A stretch of DNA of 64,000 bases from Clostridiaceae bacterium (lineage in GTDB: Bacteria > Bacillota > Clostridia > Oscillospirales > QAMX01): assembly GCA_018384365.1 (NCBI GenBank), contig JAHAYX010000001.1, positions 196,835 to 260,834 of the forward strand, read 5' to 3'. The position numbers and the translations under genes are program-made. The notes below the pieces were generated by a model. The model worked only from the letters and a program-made list of their open reading frames with translations, ran no database searches and was not told the origin of the DNA. This document shows, piece after piece, positions 61,220 through 64,000 of this stretch (its first letter is position 1; the number at the start of each line of letters is the position of its first letter).

Positions 61220-62605
61220 ATGAAAGAAGAAACCGAAGCCGGCATCCTGACCGATCAAGCGGAAACGCCCTCGCGCCGCGCCATGTGGGGCGAGCTTTTT
61301 AAGCTCTCCTGGCCCTGCGCAGTCGAGCTTTTCCTGTCGTCGCTCATCGGCGTGATCACGGTCGCGCTCGTTGCATCCATCGGCAAGGAGGCAACGAACG
61401 CCGTCAGCATCACAAACCAGCCCATCATGATACCGAATGTCATCTTACAGGCATTTTGCGTGGGCGGCACGGCAGTCGTGGCGCGCAGTCTCGGCCAGCG
61501 CGACGAAAGGGCTGCGCGCACGGCCTGCGAGCAGACGCTTCTCATGTCCATCGTTTTCAGCGTTGCCGCAAGCGTCATTATGTATGTGTTCGGCGGCACC
61601 TTCATTCGCTGGATGGGTGCAACGGACGACTATTTCAGCATGGCCGTTTATTATATGAAATACTGCGCCATCGGCGTATTCTTCCAGTCCATCTCCACGG
61701 CTGCCGCGGCGCTTTTGCGCGGCGCCGGCAAAACGCGGCTTTCCATGTACTTCAACATTGCCGCAAACATCACAAATGTTGCACTGGGTTCCGTCCTGAT
61801 CCACGGTTTCGGCCCCATCCCTGCGCTCGGTATTCGGGGCGCGGCGATTGCGCAGCTGGCTGCAAAAATCGTCGGCTGTGTGCTGGCGGTCGTGATTCTG
61901 CTGCGCAGCCGTGATTTCCCCATCCGCCCGACCGTACGGGGCATGTGCCGCCCGAAACCGGACGTGATGCAGCGCATCTGCCGCGTCGGAACCTCCTCCG
62001 CGCTGGAGCAGCTGGCCCTGCGCGTGGGTCTGATGATGTTCACCGTGTATATCGTCCATCTCGGCACGGCGGAATATGCCGCGCACAACATTGCCTCCTC
62101 CATCCACAGCTATGTGGTCAATTTCGGAACGGCTATTTCCGTTGCGCTTGTCTCGCTCGTCGGCCAGAACCTGGGCGCAGGACGTCCGGATATTGCAGAA
62201 AAGTATTTTTCCGAGGCTTTGAAGCAGTGTTGGCTGATTTCCGTGATTCTGGCCATCCCGCTGCTGGCCATTCCGCAGTACATTGCCATGATTTTCACCC
62301 GCGAGGCCGACGTCATCGCCGATATCGTCGTTGCTCTGCGGATTCTTGCCTTCTTCGTTGCGCCGCAGATCATCCAGATTGCGGTGTGCGGCGGTCTGCG
62401 CGGTGGCGGCGACACCAAGTGGCCGCTCATCTCCACGATGATCGGCGTACTCGGCATGCGCATGATCCTGGGCTATTTCTTCATCGTGCAGTTCCACTGG
62501 GGCCTGGCAGGCGCATGGTTCTGCTGGCTGCTTGACCAGTCCGTGCGCGCCATCATCATCTATTTCCGCTTCCGCAGCGGCAAATGGAAGACCGTCCGGG
62601 TCTGA
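61220..62605 (+). CDS. MATE family efflux transporter
   Basis: The 461-residue protein has twelve hydrophobic segments in two homologous halves, with LSWPCAVELFLSSLIG, ALLRGAGKTR and GGLRGGGDTKWP motifs typical of MATE proteins. It exports drugs or metabolites using a Na+ or H+ gradient. ATG 61220 follows AAAAGGGG; the upstream ATGs at 61172 and 61190 lie in the promoter. Confidence 0.92.
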   Translation: MKEETEAGILTDQAETPSRRAMWGELFKLSWPCAVELFLSSLIGVITVALVASIGKEATNAVSITNQPIMIPNVILQAFCVGGTAVVARSLGQRDERAARTACEQTLLMSIVFSVAASVIMYVFGGTFIRWMGATDDYFSMAVYYMKYCAIGVFFQSISTAAAALLRGAGKTRLSMYFNIAANITNVALGSVLIHGFGPIPALGIRGAAIAQLAAKIVGCVLAVVILLRSRDFPIRPTVRGMCRPKPDVMQRICRVGTSSALEQLALRVGLMMFTVYIVHLGTAEYAAHNIASSIHSYVVNFGTAISVALVSLVGQNLGAGRPDIAEKYFSEALKQCWLISVILAIPLLAIPQYIAMIFTREADVIADIVVALRILAFFVAPQIIQIAVCGGLRGGGDTKWPLISTMIGVLGMRMILGYFFIVQFHWGLAGAWFCWLLDQSVRAIIIYFRFRSGKWKTVRV

Positions 62606-62659
62606 CCTGGCGGCCTCGCATACGCTTTCCTTTCCCATTTCATTCCAGAGGTGTCTTTC

Positions 62660-63991
62660 ATGCATATGATCGATCTGATCACAAAGAAGAAACAGGGCGG
62701 CGCGCTTTCCCGCGCCGAGCTTGACTACATCGTGTGCGGCGCCGTGCGCGGAGACATTCCGGATTATCAGCTTTCCGCCTTTCTCATGGCGGTCTGCTTC
62801 CGGGGCATGACCGCGCAGGAGACAACGGATCTCACGCTTTCCATGGCGCGTTCCGGCGATATGGCCGATCTTTCCGACATTCCCGGCGTTAAAGCGGATA
62901 AGCACTCCACCGGCGGCGTCGGCGACAAGACGACGCTTGCCGTTGCGCCAATTGCCGCGGCCTGCGGACTCGTCCTGGCCAAAATGTCCGGGCGCGGTCT
63001 GGGCCACACGGGCGGCACGGTGGATAAGCTGGAATCCATCCCCGGCTTCCGCACGGAGCTTTCCGGCGAAGAATTCCGCGCCATCGTACAAAAAACGGGG
63101 ATCTGCGTTGCCGGACAGTCCGGCAATCTCGCCCCGGCAGATAAAAAGCTCTATGCACTGCGCGACGTAACCGCAACGGTGGACAGCATGCCGCTCATCG
63201 CCTCGTCCATCATGAGCAAAAAGCTCGCCGCAGGCGCGGATGTCATCCTGCTCGACGTGAAATACGGCAGCGGCGCCTTCCTTGCGGCGCCGGAGGACGC
63301 TGTTGCGCTGGCAAAGCGCATGGTGGAGATCGGTACCGCCGCCGGACGGCGCACCGCCGCGCTCATCACGGATATGGATGTGCCGCTGGGTCTTGCCATC
63401 GGCAACAGTCTGGAGGTACGCGAGGCCATCGACTCCCTGCGCGGCCACGGTCCGCAGGACTATACGCGCGTTTCCGTTGCACTGGCGGCTGCGCTGCTGT
63501 CGCTTGCCGGGCGCGGCACGGCGGACGAGTGCCGCCGCATGGCGGAGGATGCCATACGCAGCGGTGCGGCGCTTGCAAAACTGCGCGAAATGACGGAGGC
63601 CCAGGGCGGTGACCCCCGGTACATCGACGAACCGTCCCGTTTCCCGCGTGCGGCGTACACAGAACCCGTCTCCGCGCCTTCGGATGGCTATTTGCAGCAT
63701 ATGGACACCGCGCAGATCGGACGCGCCTCTGTCCTGCTCGGCGCCGGACGTGAACGGGCGGGCGAAGCCATTGACCATGCGGCAGGCATCGTTCTTGCGC
63801 ACAAGACGGGCGATTTCGTCCGACAGGGCGAGCCGCTTGCCTGGCTCCACACCAACCATCCCGCGGCTTTTGCGGAGGCGCAGGCTTCGTTCCTCTCCGC
63901 GCTGGCCTTCGGCAGTACGCCGCCCTCTCCCCGCGCGGAGATCTATGCCTACGTTACCGAAAATCAGGTTATCTATCATCGGAATAATTAA
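62660..63991 (+). CDS. pdp: pyrimidine-nucleoside phosphorylase
   Basis: The 443-residue enzyme splits uridine and (deoxy)thymidine with phosphate. KADKHSTGGVGDKTT (about 78-92), KMSGRGLGHTGGTVDKLE and SGNLAPADKKLYALRD are the conserved family boxes; the C-terminal domain GASRA-like region is intact and ends just inside the window. AGAGGTG lies six bases before ATG 62660. It follows the MATE gene by 54 bases; co-transcription is likely. Confidence 0.95.
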   Translation: MHMIDLITKKKQGGALSRAELDYIVCGAVRGDIPDYQLSAFLMAVCFRGMTAQETTDLTLSMARSGDMADLSDIPGVKADKHSTGGVGDKTTLAVAPIAAACGLVLAKMSGRGLGHTGGTVDKLESIPGFRTELSGEEFRAIVQKTGICVAGQSGNLAPADKKLYALRDVTATVDSMPLIASSIMSKKLAAGADVILLDVKYGSGAFLAAPEDAVALAKRMVEIGTAAGRRTAALITDMDVPLGLAIGNSLEVREAIDSLRGHGPQDYTRVSVALAAALLSLAGRGTADECRRMAEDAIRSGAALAKLREMTEAQGGDPRYIDEPSRFPRAAYTEPVSAPSDGYLQHMDTAQIGRASVLLGAGRERAGEAIDHAAGIVLAHKTGDFVRQGEPLAWLHTNHPAAFAEAQASFLSALAFGSTPPSPRAEIYAYVTENQVIYHRNN

Positions 63992-64000
63992 TATTTATCC

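Noticed and set aside
61445..63979. 844-codon minus-strand open frame
   Set aside because: It is antisense to MATE and nucleoside phosphorylase genes, which both show family motifs; the His/Arg/Ala-rich product is typical of shadow frames in GC-rich DNA.

Overview
The window looks like a chromosomal segment of a spore-forming, GC-rich (roughly 58-60 % by eye) Clostridia member of the Oscillospirales type from an animal gut. The main clues are spoIIR, the Firmicutes order tig-clpP-clpX-lon-engB, ATG/GTG/TTG starts with strong AGGAGG-type ribosome sites, consensus TTGACA/TATAAT promoters, a canonical bile salt hydrolase, an S-layer-domain surface protein and carbohydrate-active enzymes. No prophage, insertion sequence, CRISPR array or integrase was seen.

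Layout. 1-5.1 kb: a sugar locus with two tandem NAD-dependent epimerase-like genes (the first cut by the window edge), a cytoplasmic GH2 beta-mannosidase-like enzyme and a nucleotidyltransferase-fold protein. 5.3-6.8 kb: a DUF3343 protein plus a cysteine-desulfurase-like enzyme. 6.8-7.8 kb: bile salt hydrolase. 8-11.6 kb: a four-gene envelope module, XpaC-TelA-LemA-TPM, behind one good promoter. 11.7-13.9 kb: a NifX-like protein, a DUF134 regulator and a split chromate transporter; the NifX-like and DUF134 promoters share an identical 13-base element. 14-18.3 kb: plsY, der, a DUF512 protein, rpmF and yceD. 18.5-25.5 kb: tRNA-Gln, rpmB, then rplS-lepB-rbgA-rnhB-yraN, an M19 dipeptidase, thrC and a phosphoesterase.

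25.5-32.1 kb: the protein quality-control block tig-clpP-clpX-lon-engB. 32.3-35.8 kb: MoxR-DUF58-membrane protein operon. 35.8-39.4 kb: SorE-like dehydrogenase, CPBP protease, U32 peptidase. 39.5-43 kb: a heterodimeric ABC exporter with one degenerate ATP site. 43.4-48.5 kb: YerC-like repressor, methyltransferase, Asn/Gly/Thr-rich lipoprotein, ECF S component, prfA, spoIIR and a YjdF-like membrane protein. 48.7-53.7 kb: a double beta-helix protein behind a perfect GntR-type palindrome, aldo/keto reductase, TRIC channel and an SPL-type radical SAM protein. 53.8-56.7 kb: pgsA-clpE. 56.9-60 kb: a 1047-residue S-layer-domain protein with helically phased upstream repeats. 60.2-64 kb: mscS, a MATE transporter and pyrimidine-nucleoside phosphorylase.

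Most genes are conserved housekeeping functions. The most interesting signals are regulatory: (i) spoIIR takes its ribosome site from the 3' arm of the prfA terminator, with a SigF-like promoter whose transcript would start inside that hairpin; (ii) a putative metal-responsive NifX/DUF134 regulon; (iii) der and tig each carry a hairpin between Shine-Dalgarno and AUG with the same 1+8 nt geometry; (iv) phased repeats upstream of the S-layer gene; (v) the XpaC-TelA-LemA-TPM envelope module. All functional statements rest on motif and family recognition by eye; no search was run.
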